Of a stretch of DNA of 64,000 nucleotides, positions 27,185 to 41,078 are shown piece by piece. Within the stretch, counting starts at the first letter, position 1. Every line of letters starts with the position of its first letter. The notes beneath the pieces are model-generated. The model was not told the origin of the DNA. It saw nothing but the letters and a program-made list of their open reading frames with translations, and did no database searches. This DNA is from Camarhynchus parvulus (Eukaryota; Chordata; Aves; Passeriformes; Thraupidae): positions 5,861,024 through 5,925,023 of the forward strand of contig NC_044576.1 of the NCBI RefSeq assembly GCF_901933205.1, written 5' to 3'. A program made the translations under genes and the position numbers.

Positions 27185-28179
27185 GGTCCCGTGTCCACAC
27201 CAAGTATGTGGGCATGGGTGGTGGGTAATGTGCCAACAACTGCTGCTCTAAGCTGCACCAGCAGCTCTTCAATTCTGCTGAGAGAGTGAGTCAAATGAAG
27301 GGGGGAAAAAAGGAAAAAGCAATCTTAAAAATCATTAAGATTTTGAAAACAAGTTGTTTGAGAGTTTATTTGCCCATACTTGTGAGAAGTGTCTACTATT
27401 TCTCACCAAGGCTAAATTTGCTACCTAGCAGAATAAAAAAAATGGAAATGGCCTTTTCCGGAACCAAATGCCTCTAAGAGGGAGCAGCACCTCATGGTAA
27501 AGCACCAAAATCCATATGGCTTTTAATATCAATACAAGACCTGATAGTACTATTGGCTGTTGCAATGAGAGGGCTCACCCACCTGGCTGCATATGCAGAG
27601 CTCTCTTAGAGTTGGTGTCTGTGAAGCACTCCCAGGGTATCTGCACAGTTGGGGATTGTGCAAATGCAAGTGGGAACCTTTTGGCTTTTGCAAACCCACA
27701 TAATTGTTCAGCCCAAAACAAGAGCCTTGGACTAAAAGTCAAGCAGGAGGAGGTCTTGAGAGTCAGGTCTTGACAATCAGTGAGACTTTTCTTGCAGGAG
27801 TTGCCTGAGTCACATGCAGAAGGAGCCTTCTTTGGCAGTTCTAGTCTTGGACCTTCTTTGTAGTTTGCATTATCAGAAAAACCTGTCTGTAAAACACTTG
27901 TCACTCATAGTATTCATGTTTTGCCAGTTAATAATCAGCTTGTGCTATACCCCAACAGTTTTAGTCTTTTGCAACTGTTGTTTATTGTAGTACACAAATT
28001 AGTAAAAATCAATAAATAGGCCTAGGGAGTAACAAAACTTCATAGAGACTTAGAAAAAAGTGCTGTAGAAAAGACTTGAATTGCTCTTTTAGAGCTCATG
28101 TGGGTTCTTCAGATAAAGTTCACAAAGTTGCCTGCAGTTTGTTTTTCATGAAACATAAGGAAATGACAAAGCTGGTGGC

Positions 28180-28540
28180 ATGGGGCAGCTATTAGAGGAC
28201 CCCTTGCCCTGCTGGTGCTTCCCCTCCCTTGCCATCCCAGGGCCAGCACAGAGGAGAAGCAGTCAGCAAATGGCAGGAGCCAGGGTCACTGGGGATACAA
28301 GGGACCTTCCTTCTTTGGAGCAGCAGGCATCTTCTCTTTCTCTCCCGAGGCAGGAGCCTCCAGGAGGTGTAGCCAGAAGCCATCCTGGCTGTTGGGGTCA
28401 CCATCACCCTGTCAGCACGGGGTGCCTCCACTGCTACTGCACCCAGCTCTGTGCTTGGGGGGTACTGGGGACTCCCCAGGGGCAGGAGTGGGTCCCTGCA
28501 GCCTCAGGAGCTGACACAAAAACAATGGCTGAGTAGTCCT
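28180..28540. other. GC-richer, stop-poor patch
   Basis: Three overlapping open frames (118 and 99 codons plus, 79 codons minus) occupy this GC-rich patch. The translations are low-complexity, Pro/Gly/Ser-rich and unrecognised. The patch stands out from AT-rich flanks; it could be part of an old insertion. Confidence 0.3.
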
Positions 28541-30443
28541 TTTGTCTTGGATACTTTTTAACATTAACATTTTCCTTTTATGATTATTTTTGTTTACTCA
28601 AATTCCACTTAGTGTGTCATAAAACAGTGTGACTATGCCTTCACACTATTGTAATGATCATTGTCTTTTAACCAAGCTACACAATCAGGTGGACTTTGTA
28701 TGCAAGCAGAGGTTTTACATTTATCAATGAAAGGTAGGTTAATTTTAAAAACATGCCAATTAAGTGTGTTGTCCATAAAGGGTATCTAATTTGACAAGGT
28801 TTTATTAGAAAAATAATGTTATGTTTCTGATTGAAGATGATACTGTGGAATTTTTTAAGGGCCTGATTTAAAAGAAAACGACATAAAAACATAGAAATGA
28901 GGTACCAGGGAAAGAGAGATCAACCAAACAAGCTGACTACAGGCAGCAGATACTAACTTAAAAAATAGAAAATTATTATTACATTAAATATACAAAATAA
29001 AGTATGCTCTGTCTTGTGTACAGGAGAACCTGTACATACTGAGCAATTTCAAAAGTTTCTGGTTTTGTTTTTGATGTTTCTGTTAATTGATTAATGCTGA
29101 TAATATGCCTGGTATTGCACAGTGAGCTCTACCCTGTTGATAATAGCACAGCCCCCTCAATGTAAGAACTATACTAAATTAACATATAGCTGCAGGTGAT
29201 ATGGCATCTTATTTTTACACAAATCAAATATGCACTCTGATCCATCTATTAGATGCTTTTCCTCAGACCTCCTGTCACTGAAGCCATTTGGGGAACGGGG
29301 TTTGGTGCTGTGATTAATTCTAGTTCAAGCAGCTATTTTTGTGTTTGGATATTTCCTATAATGCAGAGCCCAAGACTTCACTCAGATGAAATCTGAACTG
29401 ATCTGGTCACATGTGATCTGTATCTGAAGGACACTGGAATAGTAAAGGAGTGTCATGCTTCAAAATGGAAGAAAATCCATGCATCCTAATCCCGTCAATT
29501 TTTAAACGTGATCAAATCAAATTATTTTACACACACAAGCATCTATAATGTATAAAATAATATTGCTATGTGTTTTTGTCAGTCTGGTGAGTTTTTTTTT
29601 AGATATTGAGAGCCAAAGAGTAGCATCCAAATTATATCCTATCCTTCCTATAATGGTGTGCTTTTTGAAAACAAGATCTCTTTGGAAAGAGGGTTTGACT
29701 GGTTTTGTCCAGATAGACTTTATGAGTTGACTTTTTGTGGCAGTGGTTCAACAGTGCAGCTACATTATGGGAGAGCCAAGGGTACTTAATCCTCTCACCT
29801 CTTACTCTCAACCAAATTATACATTGTAAATGGCACTGAATTTGTCACAAATGGGAACATCTCAATCAATATACTGAAAAAAGAAATCATTTATTAATAT
29901 TTTACTTCAAGGATAATTTTCCCCCCAGTTATTTTCATTGTTTCTAGCAATATCTTTTATGATCATAAACCCCAAGAGAGCTCATTAATGTGTATTGTGT
30001 GCATCAGTATATAAATAGCTTCTACTGTATGTAATAGTCAGACCATTTTTGTGGGATGGAGCAGGCAAATAATGTTGGTTGTCTTTATTCATTCTTACAA
30101 TCTCACTGTTCTCGAAATTTATACTTATGTGTTCTCCCTGTTGAAGCAATTTTTACTCTGGTGATGATGGCAAGTAGAATTTTTGGTTTCTCAAATAAAA
30201 TAATGAAGGAAAACAATTGGTTCACTAAGTATTGTTAACTATATGATACTGGAATTTTTAATAGAAGTATGATATGGATAAAAGTACAAGGCTTGTTAAT
30301 TAAGGGCAGTTACTTTCTGGGAACAAGAGAACAATGCAACATAAATGTGTTTACAAAAAGTCTGTCCCAAAAAAGATTTGCAAATGTGCTTATTTGTGAA
30401 GAAAAGGAATTGTATTTAGCTGAGCCCATGGAAGACTTTGATC

Positions 30444-30534
30444 TGCATGAGGACTATTTCTATATAATAACATACTAGAATATTAAAATAGAAAAATAGA
30501 AATAATTCTATTATATAGAAATAGTCCTCATGCA
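30444..30534. repeat. Perfect 26-bp inverted repeat with 39-bp spacer
   Basis: Arms 30444-30469 and 30509-30534 are exact reverse complements, read base by base. The spacer (30470-30508) is A-rich. An RNA from either strand would fold into a 26-bp stem with a 39-nt loop. Likely origins are template switching during replication or a hairpin RNA gene. There are no transposon terminal features such as flanking target duplications that I can see. Confidence 0.9.
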
Positions 30535-30755
30535 ATCCAATAAATACTTCTTCCTATCATGATGAAAAGGGAAACACAGAGTGACTGGTGTTTCCTTTCT
30601 GACCCAGTAAAACTAATGAAAGTTTTTCAGTCAAAACGATATCCAAATAGAAAATAGAATTTTGTTGAAAATTGTATTTTCCTTGTGTAAAGGATACAGA
30701 TTTTGGTGGGAAATTTTAATGAAGTGTAAGAATTTCTGTGCCTTGGGTTTGTGTG

Positions 30756-30776
30756 TTTTTTTTTTTTTTTTTTTTT
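30756..30776 (+). repeat. Poly(T) run, 21 nt
   Basis: Uninterrupted T run. It could be the tail of a minus-strand retroposon, but no retroposon body is recognised beside it. Confidence 0.85.
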
Positions 30777-31236
30777 AATCAGAACCCCTAATTACACATC
30801 TAAGTCTTAATTTCACTATTTTTCCCCCCTTCCCTGTGTAATGACTTTTCAATGTACCTGTCTCCTCAGACTTCAGAAAAAAAGACAGAGAAAATGAAAT
30901 TATTTTTCATTCTGTAAATCTTGGAGGTCGATGGTCATAAAAAAAAGCATTTGTGCCTCTCTAGGCTCAATGACCAGCTCCTAGGCAAGATCCCTACCCA
31001 AACTGGACTTACCTTCAATAGTTAAGAATCTAGAATAAATAAAATCTAATAAAACTGAGAGAATTACCCAGTTAACTAAGAATTATTCATATGAATATAT
31101 ATTGTAGCTTGAAATACCGTCCCTCAGCTGATAAAATGTTTTATAGCAATGATCATAAAACCACATGTCATTTCCTTTGTTTATATTCTTTTTGAGCTTT
31201 GAGAACACACTCCAGAGAGGCTGAATTGTGTCTCCT

Positions 31237-31345
31237 GGAATGACAAACCCACACGAGCCGAGCGGTGTCATACGATAGGTGTTTGAAAGAGCGGAAATCT
31301 CCCGGATCCTGCTGGCAGCGCCGATGCCAACGGCGTTGGCCGGAG
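31237..31345. promoter_or_regulatory. Isolated CpG cluster, possible conserved enhancer
   Basis: About eleven CpGs fall within 110 bp, while the surrounding kilobases are nearly CpG-free. Retention of CpG in an AT-rich desert suggests an unmethylated regulatory element, or a young GC-rich insertion. It lies inside a 138-codon minus-strand open frame (31083-31499) that I do not recognise and consider a composition effect. Confidence 0.4.
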
Positions 31346-32579
31346 GTGTGAATGTTCCTGCTGGAGCCCTTGTGCTGGGAATGTGCTCCACATGAACAGC
31401 TGCCCTGCTGGCTCTGCAGCACAGCCGGCCTGCTGAAAGAGCTGCCACAGAAAGCTCAGAGAGAAAAGAGCACATAAGCATTATTTCAGCTGGAAACAAC
31501 AGGAAGATGTGCTTCCTGTTGTAACTATAAAAAGTATTTGAATATTTATGTAGGATTTATGCTCATCTCTATGAGTGGGGGATTTATATAGATTATTTAC
31601 TGTACATAAAGGAGAAAATACCCCAAATATTCCATTATGTTAGTTATTCCTCCACAAGCATCCATTATGCAGTTTGTTTTCCAATTAATCTTTACTGTCA
31701 AACAAATGTTATTCTCCTTCTCCATTCCCAGTAGTAACTTCCATCCTTTGAAACAGTTTTGGGTGAATTCATGAAATTATGTTAGATGATTTTGTTGCCA
31801 ATATGTACTATGTATAATGGCCACTGGGAACCTTGCTGTTTAAGAATGACCATTTACAAAAGGACAAAATACAACAGTCTTCAAAAAGATTGTTTTAGTG
31901 GCAGATTATAACCAAGATCCATGTCTGAAAGAGGGAAAATGGGAGATAAAGAAATGGCAATGGTTTGTTGCTGCTTTCTTCTCTTCCCCAGTTTTAGACT
32001 TTTAGTGTGGCCCCTCCCCAAAGCTTCCTAAAGAAGCTGAACTGTGAAAGATGGAAGTACTTCATGTGGATAAAGGAGTTAATTAAAGGTAGAAAACAAG
32101 GAGCAAGAATAAATTATTAGGTTGCTCAATGAAGAGACATCACAGGAGAGTCCTTTGGAAATGAGTGCTAGTCCTGGGCTGTTCTACATCTTCATAATCA
32201 CTTGTAAGGTGAGTGGTGGTGTAGTGAGAGTATTCACTGGTGTGACATTATTAGGGCAGTTAACTAAAGATATTGAAAGAATAAAGGTTCTAAAAGATAG
32301 AACAGTTTCATCCTATAGAATGTCTAGGAAATTAAAAAGGGGAATGACATTCAGTACAGATTAAATTAAGGTACATGGGGAAAACACCTGATGCTGTATG
32401 CACAGTAATGGGTTCTGAACTGCTTACTGTCATGATGGCATTATCACAGCTCTTGAAAACATTTAATCAGTGCTCAGTAGCAGGCAAAACCCACACTAAA
32501 TTAGGAAAAGAGCAGGAAACAAGATAGAAAAACAGTTTGATCACTGCAGTTAACCATGGGCTCAGTTGAAGTTAGCACT

Positions 32580-32895
32580 TCTCTGCACAGAAGAGAGGGA
32601 CTTGAGGAAGGGATTATAAAAAGCTGTAAAATCCATAAAAAATGAATTGGAAATTACTGTTCTTTACCCCCTCTACAACTCCCAGGGGCCATTAAAAAAA
32701 AACCCTCAGGCTGTGGACTGAAAACGAGCAAAAGAAGTAACTTCCCACAGTGTGCAGTTAAACTCTGGAAGTCACCACCATGGGATGCTGTAGATTGTTA
32801 CAGGCTTACATTAGGAAACTGCTATGTGTACACCTACCCTGTGTTACCTTCTTTCTGACCCTCTGCCACTGGCTGTGGCAGGAGCACAGGATTGT
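32580..32895 (+). mobile_element. Degraded CR1-family LINE fragment (3' part of ORF2 and 3' region)
   Basis: The run resembles the CR1 reverse-transcriptase 3' end. A GGATTATAAAAAGCTGTAAA segment corresponds to the GATATAAAATCATGAATGG stretch, and a TTACCCCCTC...CCAGGGGCCA segment follows it. Next come GAAAACGAGCAAAAGAAGTA and the coding block for the 'FxxNxVVNLWNSLP' C-terminus (here CAGTTAAACTCTGGAAGTC), then a TCTGCCACTGGC segment. It is old, with many substitutions and no octamer tail recognised. The 5' limit is uncertain and may reach 32,500. Confidence 0.6.
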
Positions 32896-35800
32896 TGACA
32901 CCTGACTCAGGGTGGTTGCTGCTGGCAGGTGGTGGGTACAGCCCAGAAGGTGAAAGAAGCAGGTTGCCTTTCCTCACAGCTCTGGAGGTCCAATTACAGC
33001 AGGTAGCAAAGAGCTAAAAGGTAAGACAACTTCTTGGTGCACTTTCAGAAATGAAGTGGTGATTCTGGGAGAAGAAATGGAGTAAGATACAGTGAGAAGG
33101 GAACTGAGAATTGAAAATGTTGAGAATCATATGGTCTATTGATGCTGGCTTTTGCAAGGAGGTGTGTGTCACTGCATTTTCACAGAGTTACCTGTTTGAG
33201 GCATGTGAAAATAGCTGCTGCAAAGAGCTGAGGTGGGTCATCACCTGCCATGGGGACCATGGCATGCTTAGAGTCAGGAGTGCCTCTCCTCCTGTCCTGC
33301 ACAGATAATCCTCAGCAAGAGGCTGGCTTGTCAGGGCTTTTTGCATGGACATAGGACTGACTTCCAGGAGTAGGGTTTGAGTTCACAGTCACATTGCCTG
33401 TGAAACCTCATGTGAGTGGAGGTTTGCAAGGCTGGATCCACAAAGAGCCTGGTGGACTTTGGTTATATTCTTATCTGTTTAGGTAAGGATTACTTCATTT
33501 TAGTCAGTTTATTATTCAAGTTTATATTTTTATATTTATATATTGTCTTATAAAGAGCAAGAGTTCTGCTTTAGTCTCTGAAGAAGAATGCAAATAGGTG
33601 GGGAGTGTGCTTTTTACATATTGAGTATCTGGTGACTTAAAGGTTGAGCTCAGTTGCATAACTTGAGGGCTGTATGTCTTGATGTACTGAACAGTTAAAA
33701 AGAAGCAATTGTTTCTGATCTTTCCTTTTCTTTTTTTTTCTTTTTTTTTAAGTAAAATTCAAATTTGAAATATCTTTTGAGCAATACTTTGAAGTACAGT
33801 GTAGCTCCCAGAGGTGGGTAATCTTCATACTAATTTACTATACAACAATGTGCATTATTAAAGCACATGTGAATGATTCATCCAGTGAATGAAGAAAAAT
33901 TATTCCAAATTATTATTGATGAGTTAATCAAGATAGCCATGTCAACTTTCTTTTGTCCATTAATGTGAACAGCATTTCACAATCATCATAATAAGAGCCA
34001 AATGTTAATGGCTGAGGTAATCAGACTCTAATGAAGAGCAGTGAAAACTGCTCTCTTTAAATAGTTTACAGTTTTCCTAATCACTGGAGTGGTCAGTTGG
34101 TCCCATGATTCTTCATATTTCATAATGTATTCCACTATCAGCTTTTTGTTTTCACTTTTTCTTTCTTCAGAAGGTGAGTGAAAAAAAAGAAACATAGAAC
34201 CCTCTAATAGCAAAGCAAATAAACTGTTTTTGTAATGTGAATCCTTTCTAAAAGAAAATTATTTTACATCTGGAATTACAGGTATCTGGGAGCTTCATCT
34301 GCCTTTAATTTTTGTTCGTCATAAATTTTTTTTGTTGAAAATAATCACTGTAGTTTTTAAGAGCTCAGCACGAGCTTAACCCTCATCCAGCAGGCAAAGA
34401 TCCTTAACCAGTTTTGGGGAAGAATATTTTAGCTGCTATCTGTGTTTCCCAAGTAGTATGCATGTGATCCACAAAGAGGCAGTTCAGGAACTGGTTTGTG
34501 TGACTGATCCTGCGAGTAAATTTACTCAAGTGGCTTTTCAGGTTCTATATCTTTCTCCTTGCTTGTATACTTGTCTTTCTCTCCCTGTAGTATCTGACAC
34601 TATTCTTTAAAAGTATGTTTTCTCCTTGAGTGTAACATTTTAAAAATTAATAAAAAATTGTTTAATTATATGTCATCTTAGGCCAACAAATTTGCCAAAT
34701 GCTTGTCCTTCTGACTGGCCCACAAAATATCTATCGAGCTTCCTCCTTCTTTTCCCAAGGGATGGAACTTTCTAGCACCATCTTATAAAATAGAGACCAT
34801 TGGTATAAAAGATCAAAAGCCACTAAACTAGAGCCAAAGCAATGTCCTAGGTCACTGCAGCGGCAGTATTTAGCAATAAAATGGTAAAAGTAAGCTTGGC
34901 CTGGGGGAAAATGCCTTTCTGACTCCAGTGTTTCTTTCCAGTTCTCTTCCCTGGACAAATACCTTGCCATCCATAAGTTTCTGATTTGATGGATTGTTCT
35001 GAAGGCTAGAAGGAGTAACTTGAGTAGTTCAGTTACTCAGTTTGTAAGGTGGGACAAACACAATGTTGTTTTGCTGTGCCACATATCTGCACCAGTTCTG
35101 AAGACATTTGAACCAGGACATGGCATCATTGAGTCATTCCTCAGGCTGCCAGGGACCAAGTACCAGCCAGGGAACAACTTTCCGTCAGACCAAGTGCAGC
35201 TATTTGACAGGAGACATTGACCCTGCACTTGCCCAAGGCTGAGGTGTCAGAGCAGAAGGTAGAAACCTTCTGCTTCTACTGTCAAATACATGTCAAAGCC
35301 ATTTGCCCTTGAGGGGGACTACTGGGCAAGAATACAAAATCTCCAACTGTTTAGAGCCTGCCCAGGCTACAAGGAGGCAACAAACATTCCTCTTTTTGTT
35401 TCAAATATTTTATCTGTTTTTCAGACTAAACTACTCAGGAATGTTCTTGGAAATCTGGGGGAATAGTAGCTTCTGGGGATGCATAAACTTGTCAATAATT
35501 ACAGGAGCTGTTTGCTGTGGCTCTTACCTACTCCAACAACCTGAGGCCATAGAGACAGTGTCAAACGAGAAGTGAGAAGGAGGATCTGACAAGGTGTGAG
35601 AAGCCCCTATGCAGATAGTAAATGTACACTATATTTAGCACATCTTGCTCTTTCCTCCCCGAAGAGAGAACATCTTGGATTGTTCAGATGACCAGTCCTG
35701 TAATGTAGGTCACAAACAAATAAAAAGTAGAGGCAAACATTTCCTTTTAAACTGTTCTCAACTATCTTAGGTATATGTCCATGTGTATACACCAGCATGG

Positions 35801-37448
35801 CTTTAAGAAGGCCAGGGGAAGATGATATTTTTCCTGTTAGGGGCTTACCAGTAATAACTTCTCGTGTTTTGTTAGCTCCTATTGCTAAGCTGAATTTGTC
35901 ATGGTGTGTGTGCATTTAATGTGCTCTCTAGGGATGGAGGTAAAATGCAAGCAGTTTTTGAAAGTGTGGCCTGTCTAAGGCATAAAGTTACATGTGACAC
36001 CAGACACTGTCACACGTACATCAGAAGGCCCAGCTTGTCCTGGCCTGACCCTCAACTTTTGAAGTCAAGCTTGCCTGACAAGCTATAGAATAGGGGTAGT
36101 GTTGTAAATTCAGAATTCCTCTTATGCTGGGTACTGCAGGTTTTGGAAAGTGAATTTTATAACTAGTTCTCATTTTATGTCCTGAAATGACATGTTCAAA
36201 ACACAGGATGTGGCCTTTCCCAGAGTCTGGTGGGAGTGAAAATCAGATCTGGAGCCAAAGCCAATGGTTTAACACATCTGTACTGGAAAAAGAATATACT
36301 TTTATGTTATAATCATTTGATATACTTGTATACTGTATACCCAAGAGTAAACTCTCTTATGCTGTTTTATACAACAGTAAACTTGGGATGAAGTGCCTTA
36401 ATGGAATTTCCTGAGTTTTAACATTGATTCTGTCACACTACTTATCCTTTCTCACTTACATACTGCTTATTTTTTTTTTTATAAACACCATTATGTTATA
36501 TAGGCTATCAGTAGGATACTCAAATTATCACCTGGGTAAGCTTTTGTATCCTTTTTATCTGTTCTTCTTTGCATTATCTGACCTTTAGAAAAATAGGATT
36601 AAAATACATTTTAAGCTGTTCATAAATGATTTTAAATGAATTGTTTACTAGATATATGACATTTACATGCAGTGTGAGTTACTTATGCATATGAAAGAAG
36701 AGATTAAGAGAGCTGTTTATATTAGGCATGCAATATCACATTTATGTTAAGTGTCCACCTGCCATCAGTGGCCTTGTAAGACCTTTGATGTTTGATTTAC
36801 AGGTTACAATCAAATTTCTTGCCCATTGCTGTGCTGTTGATGGTTTTACTTTCATAAACCCTTGTTATCTTGAGACAGTTTTTTGTGAACTTAGTCAGAG
36901 ATGCACATCATGATGCTGAATTCCACTGTATCTCTGCGAGCTGGTTATTTCCACCTATTCATGGGCCCATCTGGTTCCTTCAGAGGCTGCTGCCTTTGGT
37001 TGAACCAAAGCTTTTCTTTCACACTCTATGTAGCATAGTTTGTGTAAATGTAAATATTGTTCAGCTCTCACGTTTTTAGCAATCCATTAGTCAGTAGCAA
37101 AGGCATATCTTGCCTCAGGAAAGGAGGTGGGGCAGCAATGGTGTTCTGGAAAACAGCACCTGATGCCATATTCCTGCTGGAAGTTCAGCACCCTGAGCTG
37201 TAGGAACAAAAAGCAGGTCTCCAGGTTCTGAAAGCGCAGCCCAGGAGATAAGGGAAGCCTGCACAGAGTATTTCATGCCCATTCCCTGCAACCCCTTTTG
37301 TATCCTCATGCATGTTCCTTCTCTGTTTGGAGCAGCCCTGTTCTATTACATAGCTACTCAAACATGGCACATGAGCAGTATGACACTGAGTGTGTATGTG
37401 AGAAAGACAGAGGTAAAATAAGGTAGGTGAAAGCCCTTCCCAAGCTTT

Positions 37449-37991
37449 TTGGACCACTCCAGTGTCTTCCAAAGGCATCAAAATCATGTTTACAAATTAA
37501 TGCAGCTTCTTCCTGTCTTTGGGGCCTCTGTCATCAAGGTGCTTATAAAAAATACACAGACTACAATATTGGATTTTCAGATTTTTCTGTTATTTCTGTG
37601 CTTGGCTTGGCAGATGTTCCTGTGTACCCATTCAGTCTGCTTCCATGCATCTTCTGCAGACGCTAATGTGCAGCATATAGTCCTTGTAAGCATGTTGGCT
37701 CCCATTTATATGTTGCTCTCATTTCTTCTGCTCCCCTGCTTCAAAACCCTTCACAAACAGGGGTACAGTGATGCCCAGTATCTCAGAACTCACAGTATGG
37801 GAAACTTCATACTTAGACAAGTGTCTTTGCTACAGCCAAATCCTCTGCCAGTTTTCTTTGGCTGTGATTACACTAGAGCTGCTGTATTTGAGAAATATGT
37901 TCTGTCAAATGATTCAGTGATGTTTTTTCTTTCTCTAAAGGTTCCTTTTTTTTTTCCAAAAGAAGGTAACTGGTACAGGGAGTACCACTGA
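37449..37991 (+). other. Long open frame of 180 codons, unrecognised
   Basis: An uninterrupted plus-strand frame runs from ATG 37449 to the TGA at 37989-37991. The translation is rich in Leu, Phe and Val with two hydrophobic segments (about residues 41-60 and 80-98) and matches no family I know. T-rich strands give hydrophobic translations by default, so this is weak evidence for coding. The start context and neighbours offer no support. Confidence 0.12.
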
Positions 37992-40900
37992 CCATCAAAG
38001 CATTTGTGCTTTATGGCCTTACCTGATGGTTGATGTTCATGTGTCTTTGCTGCTTTGATTCAGGCAAATACTGGGATTGAATTTGGCTAATTAACATTAC
38101 AAAGTCAATATCAAGACCCATTGCAATGAAGAGAGAGAGTGTTCTTACTTGCAGGGTAGTTTTTCAACAGTCTGGTTGCAGAGAAACACTTTCCCTCCTT
38201 GAGTTGTGTAGGTCATGTAGTCATGAGGAAAATAGCTCAGTGGTGATTAATTTGTTGATTTTTTACACTGGTTTGTTTTCCAAAAGAGTTCCTAAGAAGG
38301 CAACAGAACTGTCATTTATCCTGTTCCCATCACAGTCTTCTAGCTTAATTTTTCATAAGTACCTGAGTAAGCTGTTTTTCATTCCTGAAGTTCTGTTCAA
38401 TTACTTCAGCCGAGGAAGACTGGCACCTGCTTAAAGCTGCACCTGGTAATGCCAAAGTTTTCTTTTTTCCTTTTTTTTCTTGAGAGTGGGATTACCCTGT
38501 CTGGAGGATCTCCCATCTGGCTGTCTGCAGCTTTCAGCTGGCTCCAATGGCCATTCCCTGCTCCGGCTGCATCTGTGCAAGGTTTGTCACTGTAATTTCA
38601 TTGCGCTCACCTGCATGTCATAGAGATGGGTCTTAAAGGGCCTCATTTAGTCCTGACATTTAAATGGGTTCTTCCTCCTGACTGTGAGGACTGGCATACT
38701 GCTGCTATTACCATAAAGCTGTTGGCCTCCCTTTGTAGGGACAGAGGGATATTTTCCATTTTTTCAAGGTAAATGCAGGTGGTTGGCCTTGCTGAGATGG
38801 TTGCATGGGGACATCAGTGGCAAAGTTTGTCAGTGAATCCTGAGGCTGAGGATGAGCAGTGTTGGGAAACCTGAGCCATCAGCTGTCTCTTCATTTAAGA
38901 AAATTGTTCCAAGTTTGTTGTAGTTCCCCACTGCAGAAAATTAATTAGTTATGAAATTAAATGCTTAAAAGGGTTATTTCGGGGCTTATAAAATCTGTAT
39001 AAAACCAAAAAGGAACAATTCAATTGTTTATATAAAGATTTTCTTCCAGGAATATTTGATCTCTTTACTACAGTCCTCACTATTCCCTACATCTCTGCTT
39101 AGGGAAAATAGAGTCCTAAAATAATAGTTTCAACTCTTCTTCACTACCCCTTCCTTTTAATTTATTTTTACTATGTGATTGTGTAGTTCCATGAACACAG
39201 CATGTTAACAACATGACACTGTCTTCCAAATACAGCTTTGCTGAGGGATATCTTTTTCTGACCGTTGATATTTGGGTTTGTTGCTCCTTTGGCCCCTCCC
39301 TTTGGATCTGTGGGTCTTTTCTGCCAGCTTTGGGTAAAAGCAGTGTGTGTTTGTATGTGTGCATGAGTGTGCATGCAGGAAGGGGGGGTTGTCCTTTTTG
39401 GTACTGCTGTGTCAGTATAATGGGGGTTTTGTTATGGATTTAATTGATAAAATAAATGTCTCCTCTTTGATAAAAAATACTGCAGTGTTTTTTAAAATTT
39501 AGCTTGCAATTTAAGACACTATGTTTCATTAATGAAAAAAATATTTATAGTGATAGCATTTTAATTCCCTTCAAACTGCTGTGGATTCTTATTCTATAGA
39601 GTTAGGTTTTAATAAGATGACACAGCTTTTCTCTTCAATGACAACTATCCTATTTTATTGTTCAGTACTGATCTACATTTTAAAACAAACTGAATACAAA
39701 GGTTTTGAACAAGAAAGAAATACCTAAATATCTTTTATGACTACATTTTTTAAGCAGGTAACTTTTTGAAAGGCTGTATTCTTGAGTCTCCAAAATATTT
39801 AAGTTGCTGTCATGTGAACTCCTGTGAGAGAAGGAAGACAGAGAACTCAAGTGCCTCATTCTTATAGTGTGAAATGAAGTTTGTGGGTGGACTTTTCACA
39901 GAGCTGCATTATGCTTTGTCTCCATGTGACATGCTGGTTAAATGGACAGGACAAGCCTTTGTAGTTTTGCAATGTCCCAGTGTTCTTTAGCACATGAGAA
40001 GAGTGCAGTATTGGTGCAGCTGTTCATAAACTGGTCATTGAAAACCTTGTTCAGGCCAAGAGAGAAAATGCTACATCATAATTCTGAATCTGAGTTTTGA
40101 AGATACTTCTGGCAATGTGAAACACTCCCTTTCCTTAAAAACATTACTATCTCTAATCCTCATTGTGTGATACTGCAGATGGAGACAGTACTATGCATCT
40201 ATTAGCAATTCAGATACACAGGGCTGAGGTTGAAGTTTTGATCTTTTATGTTCTCTGAGGATCTCTGAAGAGTATTTTTGGCCTGGGGGTTTTACACAGC
40301 CCTATTTTGTGAGAAGTGCTGAGCTCCCATTTCTTTTCTTTCTGCTTTGCTGAGGGTGGGGTTCTGAAAGCCGCTGCTGAAAACTTCAGTTGTAGTTTGT
40401 CTTTTTGAAGTAGTTGCATTTTAAGTACTTAGTGGGCTTAAAGTATTCTAATTTCTCTGGTAATAATAAATGCCTTCCTTGAATGGTAGAGAGGAGACTC
40501 ACTAACTCATGTAAAATCACACTCCCTTCCCAACTCGTGTAAAATCTCATACCCCAGGGTACCAGAGCTGCTCTTCAGTGCTGACCTGGACACCAACCTC
40601 TTACTTTAGGAAGGAAGGAAGGGTTTGGCCTGAACTGAGAACTGGAGATGTTTGCTGGAAGGCTGGAGTGTATAAACCAATAACGAGATGTTATCTGTTG
40701 CAGCCGCCACCTTGCATCAAGTGCTCCTGTGAGTTTTTGCTGTTTGTAGAGGCCCAAAGAGCTGGTGCCATGCAGGGAGAGCAAACTGAAGGGCCAAGAG
40801 GATGTCAATTATGTGCTCATCTGAGAGATTTCAGATGTCCTGGAAAACCCATATAAAAATGCTGGGTTTCATCTGATACCATCTCACATTCCCTGCCCAG

Positions 40901-41078
40901 GTTGTGGGGTGGGGGAACACCACTTTGTGGCATTTTAACCCTGATCTGGTGAAGTCTAGATGTTTGTCTGGTACTTCTGTGCTGGTGATATTAACATTTT
41001 CTGTATATTGAGAGACTTGTTTTCTGCGTTGTTGTGGGTTTTAGCATGATCATTGAAATTCAATATAAGAGGACAAAT

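Larger units (their letters stand above)
19371..30443. other. Intergenic: no gene recognised
   Basis: AT-rich with GC-richer patches at about 19,950-20,230, 26,990-27,260 and 28,180-28,540. Frames of 151 codons (minus, 26576-27031) and below are present, but none shows a known domain. The 24.6-kb palindrome and 27.15-kb inverted repeat are listed separately. Confidence 0.7.

Noticed and set aside
31083..31499. 138-codon minus-strand frame over the CpG cluster
   Set aside because: No recognised domain, no splice context, and the openness coincides with the GC-rich patch.
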